This document shows, piece by piece, positions 50,643-59,970 of a DNA stretch of 64,000 nucleotides. This DNA is from Bacteroides sp. Its GTDB lineage: Bacteria; Bacteroidota; Bacteroidia; Bacteroidales; Muribaculaceae. A program made the translations under genes and the position numbers. The notes beneath the pieces were generated by a model. That model saw only the letters and a program-made list of their open reading frames with translations, was not told where the DNA came from and did not search any database. Within the stretch, counting starts at the first letter, position 1. The number at the start of each line of letters is the position of its first letter. Location: contig JAAVDA010000014.1 in the NCBI GenBank assembly GCA_014802045.1, positions 29,750 through 93,749 of the forward strand. The letters run 5' to 3'.

Positions 50643-53071
50643 CGCTTATGATTCGTTCCAGATTTAAGACATATATATTCGCAGCCGTTGCCGCTCTGCT
50701 CGCATCGTGTGCGGCCGAGCGCTCCGATATCCCGGAGCCGGTTGCACCCGGCCAGAGCGGGGGATTGACCCTGCGACTCACCACCGGCGAGATGCTGCCT
50801 CAGATAGTGGCCTCCCGTGCCGAGGATGCTCCCGAGCAGAAGACCGCCGAGGAGAAGAAAATCAACACCGTGCATCTTTTCTTTTTCGATGCCGACGGTA
50901 ATTTTCTGACACCGGTAGATAAAGGTGATGACACCTTCACACCCTACCGTCACTATGATTTCACCGACGGCAAGCAGCCGTATATCAATATCCCGGAAGA
51001 TGTTTTCGAAGAGCAGGAATCGCTCTCCGGCGTGCAGATATATGCTGCAGTCAACATAGAGGGAAGCCTGTTTCGCACCCAATGGACCCCCGAGGGTGAT
51101 ATCGTCAATGGTCATCCAACCGACCCGGATGCCGAGGTGACAATTGCCAGTCTTGACGATTTGCTTGGTTGGGTCTATCGTCCGACGGTGAGAAAAGATG
51201 TGTCCCGCCTGCCCGACGGCGGAATGCCGATGGTTGGAAAAGCATTATCAGAAGTGTCGCTTGGCGATACCAAAGATATTGACCTTACTCTGCGGGCTAT
51301 GATGGCGAGAGTAGACGCCAATGTGAAACTTAGCGGTTCGCAGGAAAACCACGACGATATGCTGCCGCGCATGAAGATTACGGAATATGGTGTGCGTAAT
51401 CTTCCGGTATCCGTGCCTTTCTTCAATGACGAGAAACTCCGCACTGACTGCGAGACCATCGAAGAGTCTGTTGTGACAGTACAGGATCCCGTGGACATCT
51501 ATGATGGCGACGAAGTGACGTTCAGCTACTACACATATGAGAATCTGCGCGACGGATCAGCTTCGCGTGATAATTTTAGCTATCCAGCGGGTGTTGACAG
51601 AAAAAATGACGATGTGGTGCAGCGCTGGAAGCCACGTCTGGCTCCCGACGGAGCGTCGGCGCTGGTGATACGGGGTGAATACTGGACTCATCAGGAGCTC
51701 TTCTATCAGGCACAGTTTTTGTTTTATCTTGGCAGCAATACGGTAGACAACTTTGAGGTGTATCGCAACCGTCGTTATATCAACAACGTTACAATCAGCG
51801 GACTGGAATATGTGCGCAACTCCGACGAAAATGTCTTCACGTTTGACGCCCGTGTGAATGTGAGAACCGACAATCCGGTTTTCATCTCCATTGTCAATGA
51901 GCGCCGTCTCGATGCCCACTGGTGTGTGCTGCCGATGGACGTTTATTTCCTTGATGCGGACTATACCGGTGCGTCGGTGGAGGTGGAAATAACAGGCGAC
52001 GCTACAGGCTGGATAAGTCTGGAGTATTGCGACGCTTCAGCGGTTGATGAGTCTGAGATTAAAGCCGGCTGGGGATGTCGCGACTACTTCACTGAAAATA
52101 TGATTGAAGAGGTAGCGGAGAAGAAAGCTGTTGTGACCCACAATCGCGACCGCATCTACTTCTATGTAGATGAGAATGCGTCCGAGAAATCTCGTAGTGC
52201 CACAATCAACATCACATATCGCTCTAAAGATGGCAGCGATGTGAGAGAGCGCACTCTTGAGCTTGAGCAGGCCGGCTTGCTGCCGTTCACCTACAACGGC
52301 ACTACCTACTATATGGAGACCTACGAGGAGTATGCCGAGCACTACGACCCTCTTGACACCCACGAATCTTCCCCCTGGTATCAGCCAGCCGGCATCCCCT
52401 GGGCGGCTGCCGGAAGCGGATTGGAGAATAAAGCTTTGTCGGATGGTTCTCAATCTTCTATCGGTATGCTGACTGGAGATTTAAATTGGCAACCATTTTA
52501 TGTTATTGATAGCGGAGATGGACTTGCTCTAACTAAATATTTGATGGGCTATGATATATATAGTGGGTATAGTGTATCTAAGCAATCCTTGATGGGACTC
52601 TATCCGTCATCCGCTCCGTTGACAGCAGTGTCATTAGCCTGTTCTAAAAATAGGAAATCAAACGATGATACGAATATCAAGTGGTTTTTACCAAGTTTGG
52701 GCCAATGTGAGGAGATGATGAAGCAGTTGGATGATGAAAATCCAAACTTCAGTAAGTTTTTTTATTGGACAGCCAATACAGCCAGAAATCCGAACAGATA
52801 CACCGCACTTACTACATATGGAAATGAGAATCCTTATAGGGCAAGAGCTGTAAAGATTAATTCAAATGGTTCTGTTATAGCAAGTGAGATCAGTAATAGT
52901 AAATTTCAGTATCCCACAGCTTCTGCCTCGGAAGTGGCGAGTGATTATGTATCTGGAGACTATAATTCTATTAGTTACGAGAATGGAGGTGGGCGAACTT
53001 TGAGGACGCAGCCGTTGAGGGTGCGTGCTATCCGCACGGCCGACGGGGTGCAGCGCTCAGCTGCCCAGTGA
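50639..53071 (+). CDS. Large fimbrial protein, DUF4906-like, with lectin-like/FISUMP-like C-terminus (candidate tip adhesin)
   Basis: Lipobox ALLASC; ATGA overlap; C-term WFLPSLGQCEEMMKQL...FFYWTANTAR...RARAVKIN...LRVRAIR. Confidence 0.7.
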   Translation: MTLMIRSRFKTYIFAAVAALLASCAAERSDIPEPVAPGQSGGLTLRLTTGEMLPQIVASRAEDAPEQKTAEEKKINTVHLFFFDADGNFLTPVDKGDDTFTPYRHYDFTDGKQPYINIPEDVFEEQESLSGVQIYAAVNIEGSLFRTQWTPEGDIVNGHPTDPDAEVTIASLDDLLGWVYRPTVRKDVSRLPDGGMPMVGKALSEVSLGDTKDIDLTLRAMMARVDANVKLSGSQENHDDMLPRMKITEYGVRNLPVSVPFFNDEKLRTDCETIEESVVTVQDPVDIYDGDEVTFSYYTYENLRDGSASRDNFSYPAGVDRKNDDVVQRWKPRLAPDGASALVIRGEYWTHQELFYQAQFLFYLGSNTVDNFEVYRNRRYINNVTISGLEYVRNSDENVFTFDARVNVRTDNPVFISIVNERRLDAHWCVLPMDVYFLDADYTGASVEVEITGDATGWISLEYCDASAVDESEIKAGWGCRDYFTENMIEEVAEKKAVVTHNRDRIYFYVDENASEKSRSATINITYRSKDGSDVRERTLELEQAGLLPFTYNGTTYYMETYEEYAEHYDPLDTHESSPWYQPAGIPWAAAGSGLENKALSDGSQSSIGMLTGDLNWQPFYVIDSGDGLALTKYLMGYDIYSGYSVSKQSLMGLYPSSAPLTAVSLACSKNRKSNDDTNIKWFLPSLGQCEEMMKQLDDENPNFSKFFYWTANTARNPNRYTALTTYGNENPYRARAVKINSNGSVIASEISNSKFQYPTASASEVASDYVSGDYNSISYENGGGRTLRTQPLRVRAIRTADGVQRSAAQ

Positions 53072-53250
53072 CCGCGGCTTCACTTCTACACCCACTGGGA
53101 CTATCGGTGGAGCCGGAGTGCGGGATACAGAAGGGTAGAGTGGAGCGCCGTAGGCGCGCAATATATTAGTCCCGGGTAAGGGAGACGCGGGGCGCCGACC
53201 GATTACCCATGCGATGCCGCGTCTGACGCAAAATGCGTCCCCTACGGAGA

Positions 53251-53902
53251 CGTCCCCGGCTGGGGACGTATTTGTGGTGAACTCCGGGCTTCAGCCCGGA
53301 GAAGGTGTCGAATAGTCGAAGCGTCCCGGAGGCGACGCCTCGTGCGTGAATATCCACAATGTGTCCTGCCGGGACACGTCTCCCTTAGTTAGCTATTCCC
53401 TGGGCTAAAGCCCAGGGTTTCAGATAATCATACCCCTCCGGGGCGTGACCGGGAGTGTGTGCAAATCTCCGACGGATGCGGGATGGGTACGTGTCAGGCG
53501 CTCCTCACCCGGGCCTACCATCTCACGCGCTGCTGGCGCTCCGTGTCCGGACATCCACACACAAAAAAAGCTTCCTTACGGAAGCTCTTTAGCGGTGAGG
53601 ACGAGATTCTGGGTCAATGTAAAAAAGTGGTTGTTAAAAGGGAATTGTTGAGCGAATGAAAGTAGTGAGCCAGACCGGGATGGCCTGATATCTTGTTAGC
53701 CCCGCACGCTTGCGTGCGGGGTGGATAGTATCACACATTTCTCACGACCCTGGAGAGGGTCGGATTATCTGTAAACGCTTCTGGCTATGGATGTTGTAAG
53801 AGATGCGTGGGGTGCGACCCGCTCCGGGGTCGAAGTATATAGGAGCTCCGATTCCCGGCACGACACGTGCCGAGTTAACAAAATCATGGCCCTCCGGGCC
53901 AT
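53251..53902. repeat. Cluster of diverse short palindromes (REP-like)
   Basis: Perfect or near-perfect hairpins including 53282-53301, 53398-53417, 53700-53721, 53886-53902. Confidence 0.7.
53552..53609. repeat. Partial duplicate of tRNA-Ser 3' end plus terminator
   Basis: Near-identical to 53978-54036: catccacacacaaaaaaagcttccttacggaagctcttt(..)gcggtgaggacgagattc. Confidence 0.85.
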
Positions 53903-54020
53903 TTTTTAACGACTTTTCAACTGCCTTTTGCAACTGACCCCCTCTTGCTGCGTCTTCGACGCGCCCGAAATCGAACTCATCCACACACAAAAAAAGCTTC
54001 CTTACGGAAGCTCTTTTTGC

Positions 54021-54106
54021 GGTGAGGACGAGATTCGAACTCGTGGTAGGATTGCTCCTACGTCAGTTTAGCAAACTGGTGGTTTCAGCCACTCACCCAC
54101 CTCACC
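54021..54106 (-). tRNA. tRNA-Ser(GCU)
   Basis: Reverse complement folds with GGTGAGG/CCTCACC acceptor, loop TTGCTAA (anticodon GCT), long variable arm gtagga-gcaa-tcctac, T-loop TTCGAAT. Confidence 0.95.
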
Positions 54107-54223
54107 ATTGGTGGCATTGTTGCCAATCGTGGTGCAAAGGTAGAAAGGATTTTTGTTTCGTGCAAATATTTCAAGGAAATTTTTTCTTGCGGAAGGCATT
54201 TCTTTATAACTTTGCATCAAATT

Positions 54224-55282
54224 ATGGAGACAACAGAGAAAAAGAAACGCGCAACAAAGAAAAAACAGGCCGGCGACAGCCGTCGTGCGCTATGGATTAT
54301 AGTGGTTTTAATCGTACTTGCCATCGGAGCCGGATGTGTTGGGATATTCTGCATGCAGTCTCATAGCGGTGGCTCGGTGTGGGTGTATATTCCCGCTGAT
54401 GCTTCCCGCGGTCAGGTGCGCGATTCGCTTTTCTCAGCTCTTGGATCGAAGGAGGGGGGAAGGGTGTATACCATCTGGCGTATGGCCGGCGGCAAACCGC
54501 ACACTGCTCACGGTGCTTACAGGATAGACGACGGGCGGACAGCTATAGCGGTGGCACGTACTCTGAAGAGAGGTGCCCAGACTCCGGTAAAGACTGGCTT
54601 TAACGGTGGACGTAAGCTTGCTGATGTGGCCCGGAAGGTAACGGCCAATCTGGAGTGTGGCGAGGATGATTTTCTTGCTGCGTGCGACAAGCTGCTGCCT
54701 GAGGCCGGTTTCAAAACGGCTGAATTTCCGGCTGCGTTTCTCCCTGACACCTATGAGGTGTATTGGACCGATAGCGGCGAGAGACTGGTGGAGCGTCTGC
54801 TTGCCCACCGCAACCGTTTCTGGAACGATGAGCGCAGGGCCAAGGCTCAGGTTCTCGGACTCAATCCGGTGAAGACTGCCACTCTGGCTTCTATAGTAGA
54901 GGAGGAGACGGCCAAGACAGACGAGCGTCCCACTGTGGCCCGGCTATATCTCAACCGCCTGAAGAAAGGGATGCTGCTGCAGGCCGACCCTACGGTGAAG
55001 TTTGCCACCGGCAATCCGCGTCTGCGCCGAATCACAAACAAGCATCTTAAAATCAACTCCCCCTACAACACCTATCTCCATGCGGGCTTGCCTCCGGGGC
55101 CTATCAGGGTGGTGTCTGCTTCGACTCTCGACGCTGTGCTTAATGCGCCCGACAATCCATATATTTATATGTGTGCGCGAGAGGATTTCTCCGGCTATCA
55201 TAATTTTGCCACGGATTTTGCCACTCATAGTGCCAACGCGCGCCGCTATCAGCAGGAGCTTAACAGGAGAGGCATAAGATGA
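54224..55282 (+). CDS. mltG: Endolytic transglycosylase MltG (YceG-like)
   Basis: LASIVEEETAKTDERPTVARLYLNRLKKGMLLQADPTVKFA, SPYNTYLHAGLPPGPI. Confidence 0.95.
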   Translation: METTEKKKRATKKKQAGDSRRALWIIVVLIVLAIGAGCVGIFCMQSHSGGSVWVYIPADASRGQVRDSLFSALGSKEGGRVYTIWRMAGGKPHTAHGAYRIDDGRTAIAVARTLKRGAQTPVKTGFNGGRKLADVARKVTANLECGEDDFLAACDKLLPEAGFKTAEFPAAFLPDTYEVYWTDSGERLVERLLAHRNRFWNDERRAKAQVLGLNPVKTATLASIVEEETAKTDERPTVARLYLNRLKKGMLLQADPTVKFATGNPRLRRITNKHLKINSPYNTYLHAGLPPGPIRVVSASTLDAVLNAPDNPYIYMCAREDFSGYHNFATDFATHSANARRYQQELNRRGIR

Positions 55283-55512
55283 CGGGCGGGAAAACTGTGG
55301 TGGCAAAGGTGTTTTCCACCGATTGGGAGGCTCATATAGCTCAGGGAGTTCTGGAGGAGAATGGTATTCACTCGGCGATTGACAATGAGGTGTTTGGGAG
55401 CATTCTTCCGATAGGTTTCAACGATATCGGGGGAATACGTCTGATTGTGATGGCGGAAGACCTTGACCGGGCTGTGGAGCTGCTGGCTCAAAGCTCGTCG
55501 GGCGACATGTGA
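55279..55512 (+). CDS. DUF2007-like small protein
   Basis: VVAKVFSTDWEAHIAQGVLEENGIHSAIDNE...GGIRLIVMAEDLDRAVELL; ATGA overlap with mltG. Confidence 0.8.
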   Translation: MTGGKTVVAKVFSTDWEAHIAQGVLEENGIHSAIDNEVFGSILPIGFNDIGGIRLIVMAEDLDRAVELLAQSSSGDM

Positions 55513-56642
55513 GTGGCGCGGTCCAGAGCCTTCAGATCGGCCTCGCGTTGGGCCGGCGACTCACCGTCGTTGCGATGGATAATATAATGGTCGTAATATG
55601 ACAGAAGCAGTGCGGTGAGCGGCAGGGCTATGATCAGACCAATGAGGCCGAGCAGTGTGCCCCACACCGATAGCGACAGCAGTATGAGAGCCGGGTTCAG
55701 ACCCATGGCCTTGCCCATAATCTTTGGGGTGAGAAATAGGTCCTGAATGGCCTGAACAATGCAGTAGACGGCTATGCACTCCCAGAATATTGTCCAGAAA
55801 TCGCCCCCTCCGCCGGCGGTGTAGACCAGGCATAGCACTGTTGTGGGCACTATGGATATGAGCTGAAGATATGGCACCATGTTGAGCAGGCCGATAAAGA
55901 GGCCGAGAGCCACCGCCATAGGAAGCCCCACAATAAGAAAGCCGATGCTGAAAAGAATCCCCACGATGAAAGCCACAAGCGCCTGACCGCGAAAGTAGTG
56001 GTTCATGCTGTGCTTTATGTCGTTGCCGATTTTGAATACCGTGGGTCGGTATTTCGGTGGCACCATGTGGCGGAAACCATTGGCAAGCCGGTCATAATCA
56101 ATCATGATAAACACCACATAAAGCACCACGATAAACCAGCTGAACACGCCGAGAATCACTGAGATACTGCCGGTTATGATGTTCCACGACGTGGTGATGG
56201 CACTCTCTACTATCGAACTCCATTCCTGGCGGGTGAGCAGGTTGGAAAGCTCGTTGAAGTCAACATGGCGCCGCAGAAAATCATGGACCGCCGCCGGCAT
56301 GAAGGAGATGTTCATCTCTGAGGTGGCATATTTTTTGAGCATGGCGGCCATGCTGTGCATCTCGTCCATGAGCATCGGCACGAAAAAATAGCACGCGAGG
56401 CTGAAGAAGAAAGTGGCTTCGAACAGGGTGACGAATATGGCCGCCACACGGCCGCGAAGATGAAGGAGACGGCGGTTGTATTGCACAAACGGTTCGAACA
56501 TATAGGCTATGAGGCATGCCACACAGAAGGGGAGCAACACATTTTTCAATATGTTGATGATAGCGAATATGCCGATAAAGATGGCGAGGCCGATAATCAT
56601 TCTGACTACTCGGTCGAAGGTGTAGGGCTGACGTTCGGGCAT
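55488..56642 (-). CDS. AI-2E family transporter / permease
   Basis: Multi-TM; GLPMAVALGLFIGLLNMVPYL, LTPKIMGKAMGLNPALILLSLSVWG. Confidence 0.92.
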   Translation of the reverse strand: MPERQPYTFDRVVRMIIGLAIFIGIFAIINILKNVLLPFCVACLIAYMFEPFVQYNRRLLHLRGRVAAIFVTLFEATFFFSLACYFFVPMLMDEMHSMAAMLKKYATSEMNISFMPAAVHDFLRRHVDFNELSNLLTRQEWSSIVESAITTSWNIITGSISVILGVFSWFIVVLYVVFIMIDYDRLANGFRHMVPPKYRPTVFKIGNDIKHSMNHYFRGQALVAFIVGILFSIGFLIVGLPMAVALGLFIGLLNMVPYLQLISIVPTTVLCLVYTAGGGGDFWTIFWECIAVYCIVQAIQDLFLTPKIMGKAMGLNPALILLSLSVWGTLLGLIGLIIALPLTALLLSYYDHYIIHRNDGESPAQREADLKALDRATHMSPDEL

Positions 56643-56682
56643 TAGAGCGTGGAAGTGGGTGAGGGTGGGTGGTGTGGGAAGG

Positions 56683-57558
56683 TCAGATGCGTGAAAGTAC
56701 GGTGGCCACGAGGTCGGCCACGGCATTCTTGTAGGTGGCGTTTGCGTTGTGGTTCACTCTGTTGGCTATTATAGAGCAGACGGTCATGGCTTTATGGCCC
56801 ATTAGCAGACTCATGCCTTCGAGCGGAGCGCTCTCCATCTCATAGTTGGTGATTCGCCGGCCTTCGTGGCTGAAAGTGGCTAAACGGGCGTTGAGGTCCG
56901 GATTGGCCAGAGCCAGACGCACCTCGCGTCCCTGAGGCCCGTAGAAACCCACGGCCGAGATAGTGTTGCCGCGCATCATATCGTTGCGGCCTATACGCTC
57001 CACGAGGCCGGGGTCTGACGCCACAACATAGGGCCGTGCCCAGAGAGGATTCCAGCCGGTGTGGTCGCATAGTGCCTGCTCGAAATCGAGGTCGCACACG
57101 GAGTTGCGCCCGGCATAGTAATTGAGCACACCGTCAAAACCGATGGAGCGCTCGGCAATAACGGGAGTGGCGGCCGGAATGTCGGGCTGCAGGGCACCCG
57201 ATGTGCCTATTCTCACCATTTCGAGAGTACGATGGTCGCTGCGCACCTCGCGGGTGGAGAAATCCACATTGGCAAGAGCATCGAGCTCGGTTATCACTAT
57301 ATCGATATTGTCTGGGCCGATGCCATGCGACAGACACATTATCCTGTGGCCGCCGAGAGTGCCGCCGATTGTGCGGAATTCGCGCGACTGAACGATAAAA
57401 TCGCGAGTGTCAAACTGCTCGGCCACCATGTCGACTCTGCCCGGATCGCCCACGAGAATTATCTTGTCGGCAAGCTGCTCCGGACGCAGATGGAGGTGAA
57501 ACACAGATCCGTCGGGATTGATAATCAGTTCTGATGGCTGGATGATATGATTTGGCAT
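56683..57558 (-). CDS. Nucleoside (uridine) phosphorylase family protein
   Basis: IILVGDPGRVDMVAEQF, GIGPDNIDIVITEL, NYEMESAPLEGMSLLMGHKAMTVCSIIANRV. Confidence 0.88.
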   Translation of the reverse strand: MPNHIIQPSELIINPDGSVFHLHLRPEQLADKIILVGDPGRVDMVAEQFDTRDFIVQSREFRTIGGTLGGHRIMCLSHGIGPDNIDIVITELDALANVDFSTREVRSDHRTLEMVRIGTSGALQPDIPAATPVIAERSIGFDGVLNYYAGRNSVCDLDFEQALCDHTGWNPLWARPYVVASDPGLVERIGRNDMMRGNTISAVGFYGPQGREVRLALANPDLNARLATFSHEGRRITNYEMESAPLEGMSLLMGHKAMTVCSIIANRVNHNANATYKNAVADLVATVLSRI

Positions 57559-57584
57559 AGTAGTAGGGGAGTGAGTGATGATTA

Positions 57585-58709
57585 TTACAGTAATTCTTTC
57601 GTGGGGCGGTATTTTCCGCCCGGAAAGGGGGTGATGAGTCCTTTGAATTCCATCTCTATGAGCAGACCGGTGAGTTTGCCTATAGTGATTCCGAGCTCCA
57701 CGGTCATAGAGTTGATATGGCCTTCGCCGTGCTCCCGCAGATAGTCGGCCACAGCCTCCTCTTCGGGCGAGAGGTCGGGAAATAGTGACGCCTGCACAGG
57801 CCCTGAAGCCTTACGCGGCCACCCCATGACGTCGATGAGATGGTCTGCACCGGTTATGATCGAAGCCATGTTTTTCTCGATAAGAGAGTTGCATCCGGAG
57901 CTATATTTGTCGGATATGCGCCCGGGAAGCGCAAACACATCGCGGCCATAGTCGTTGGAAATCCGTGCGGTGACCAGAGCGCCCCCTTTATCGGCCGATT
58001 CGGCCACAACGAGGCAATCGCTCAACCCGGCTACGATACGGTTGCGCGCAAGAAAATTACTGCGATGCACACTGTCGCACGACCTATAGTCTGTGAGCAG
58101 CATTCCTCCGCCGAGAGCTATTTTTGCAGCAGCGCCACGATGCTGCGCAGGGTAGATGGTGTTGAGCCCGTGGGCAAGCACGGCTATGGTGGGAAGTTGC
58201 TCGCGCATGGCCGCATTATGAGCCTCGATATCTATACCGAAAGCCAGTCCGCTCACAATCACCACTGGAGAGTCTACTTTTTCGGCCAGCTCTCTCACGA
58301 GGCTGCGGGTGAATTCGAGTCCGTAGGGGGTGGCATGGCGTGTGCCCACAATCCCGACAGTCAGCGCCGCATTGATGTCACACTGACCGGTGGTGTAGAG
58401 AATCAGAGGCGCGTCCGGACAATCGGCAAGCCGGGCAGGGTAGTCATTGTCCTTATAATATATCGGCCTGATATTATTTGCACTCACGAAATCGGCCTCT
58501 CTGGAGGCAGCCGCCAGAAGGGAGTCGCGATATTCGCGCGCAAAAAGTTTGCTCTGAAATCCCATCAGAGAAGCAAGCTGCCTCTCTGTGGCGTCGAAAA
58601 AAGCCTCTTCAGAATCTATGCGTGCCAAAATCTCCTCTGCGAGATTGCGGGTGATTCCTTTCAGCGTGGCAAAAGCCATGCGTGCTGTCAGAGTGCGTGC
58701 GGCATTCAT
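57585..58709 (-). CDS. dprA: DNA-processing protein DprA
   Basis: VGIVGTRHATPYGLEFTRSLV, IVSGLAFGIDIEAHNAAM, GGGMLLTDY, FLARNRIVAGLSDCLVVAES; start trimmed. Confidence 0.96.
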   Translation of the reverse strand: MNAARTLTARMAFATLKGITRNLAEEILARIDSEEAFFDATERQLASLMGFQSKLFAREYRDSLLAAASREADFVSANNIRPIYYKDNDYPARLADCPDAPLILYTTGQCDINAALTVGIVGTRHATPYGLEFTRSLVRELAEKVDSPVVIVSGLAFGIDIEAHNAAMREQLPTIAVLAHGLNTIYPAQHRGAAAKIALGGGMLLTDYRSCDSVHRSNFLARNRIVAGLSDCLVVAESADKGGALVTARISNDYGRDVFALPGRISDKYSSGCNSLIEKNMASIITGADHLIDVMGWPRKASGPVQASLFPDLSPEEEAVADYLREHGEGHINSMTVELGITIGKLTGLLIEMEFKGLITPFPGGKYRPTKELL

Positions 58710-59122
58710 CGCAGATACTTTTCGAAAGCTTCTGCAAGGATATCCCCCCTGCTGAGAGCCCCGTTTTCGAGGCACACCACAGTGACTTCGGCTTTCACAA
58801 CCGGCACCCCGTCGGGGTGGCGATAGATGTCTTGCTGAAATATAAATCTCGGCCCCTTGCGGCGAAGTCTCAGGCATGAGCGCATCTGCTGGCCGGAGGT
58901 GAGGGGAGTGAGATATTCGATGCTGACATGGCGGAGCACCGGGTCAATGCCACGCGCATGCATGGTGCGGAAGGAGGTTCCGGCCTCGTGGCAGAACTCG
59001 TGGCGCGTATGCTCAAGATAATGCAGATAGTTGGCATTGTTGACTATTCCCTGCACATCGAGCTCATAGTCGCGCACGCTGATCAGTGTCTCAAAATCAT
59101 ATTCAGTGGTCCGGTCTGTCAT
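58706..59122 (-). CDS. Acyl-CoA thioesterase (hotdog fold, YbgC/FadM-like)
   Basis: VRDYELDVQGIVNNANYLHYLEHTRHEFC. Confidence 0.9.
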   Translation of the reverse strand: MTDRTTEYDFETLISVRDYELDVQGIVNNANYLHYLEHTRHEFCHEAGTSFRTMHARGIDPVLRHVSIEYLTPLTSGQQMRSCLRLRRKGPRFIFQQDIYRHPDGVPVVKAEVTVVCLENGALSRGDILAEAFEKYLR

Positions 59123-59214
59123 TGGTCATGAATGTTGGGTGTGTAAAATTACAGAAATTCTCCAAACCTTCCAAAAGCTCTCCCCAAAAAGCTACTCAGG
59201 CGGGGGAGACTTTT

Positions 59215-59970
59215 CTATTGGCAGGTTGTGAAGTTTATTTCAGACAGGCTGCTCAGCAATCCTCGGTAGGTCAGGTCTTTCAGAGGGCGTTTCCCACCGG
59301 CATAACTGCAATAATTCACCCTCTTATCCCATGACACCGAGCAGAAATTGTCGGGTTGCTTACACTGGATAATGCATGATGGAGCCTGGAAATGCTGGCC
59401 GCCGGCCACTAAGGCCAGTTCTTTAGGGGTGGGGGTGTTTCTGAATCTCATCGGAACGAGAATGATCTGTCGGGTTTCCAGAACAGTCCGGAGTCTTTCG
59501 TAAGCGCTTCTGCAATATTCGAGGTTAGTGGAGCTGACCAGCAGATTCACTCCCGGTGTGATTTCAGTCTCACTTAGCATGGCTATTTGCCGTAGCACTC
59601 TGTGTAACTCAGCATTATCATCAGGATTGTGAAGTGTGACATGAACTTTATCGGGCCTGTGATGCAGCATGGCTGCCCACGTCTCAGGTCTTAAGAGTGG
59701 CAGTCCGTTTGTGGTGACAGATAGATATGCTAATGGTTGGAGGGCTGCAATGATTCGGAAGATACCATGATATTCAAACGGTTCGCCTCCTCCCAGAGAC
59801 ACTGCTTTAACTCCATTAGCAATGCAATCGGACGCAAAGGATATAACCTCTTCAGGTGTCCACATGATATTCCCGTGGCGATGACTATGGTTATAGCAAA
59901 ACGGACACTCTTTAGAGCAGTAATTGGAAAGGTCGATAGACAGCAGCTCAATCTTCGTCATCTTCGTCAT
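59215..59970 (-). CDS. Radical SAM protein
   Basis: LSNYCSKECPFCYNHSHRHG (CxxxCxxC), VSLGGGEPFEY; C-terminal CIIQCKQPDNFCSVSWDKRVNYCSYAGGK. Confidence 0.9.
   Translation of the reverse strand: MTKMTKIELLSIDLSNYCSKECPFCYNHSHRHGNIMWTPEEVISFASDCIANGVKAVSLGGGEPFEYHGIFRIIAALQPLAYLSVTTNGLPLLRPETWAAMLHHRPDKVHVTLHNPDDNAELHRVLRQIAMLSETEITPGVNLLVSSTNLEYCRSAYERLRTVLETRQIILVPMRFRNTPTPKELALVAGGQHFQAPSCIIQCKQPDNFCSVSWDKRVNYCSYAGGKRPLKDLTYRGLLSSLSEINFTTCQ

Noticed and set aside
53251-53902. CRISPR array
   Set aside because: Palindromes differ from one another and spacing is irregular; no constant repeat, and no cas genes in the window.
53166-53990. ORFs within the palindrome cluster (53166-53357, 53445-53651, 53459-53659, 53742-53990)
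   Set aside because: They run through hairpins and a duplicated tRNA fragment; composition is not protein-like.
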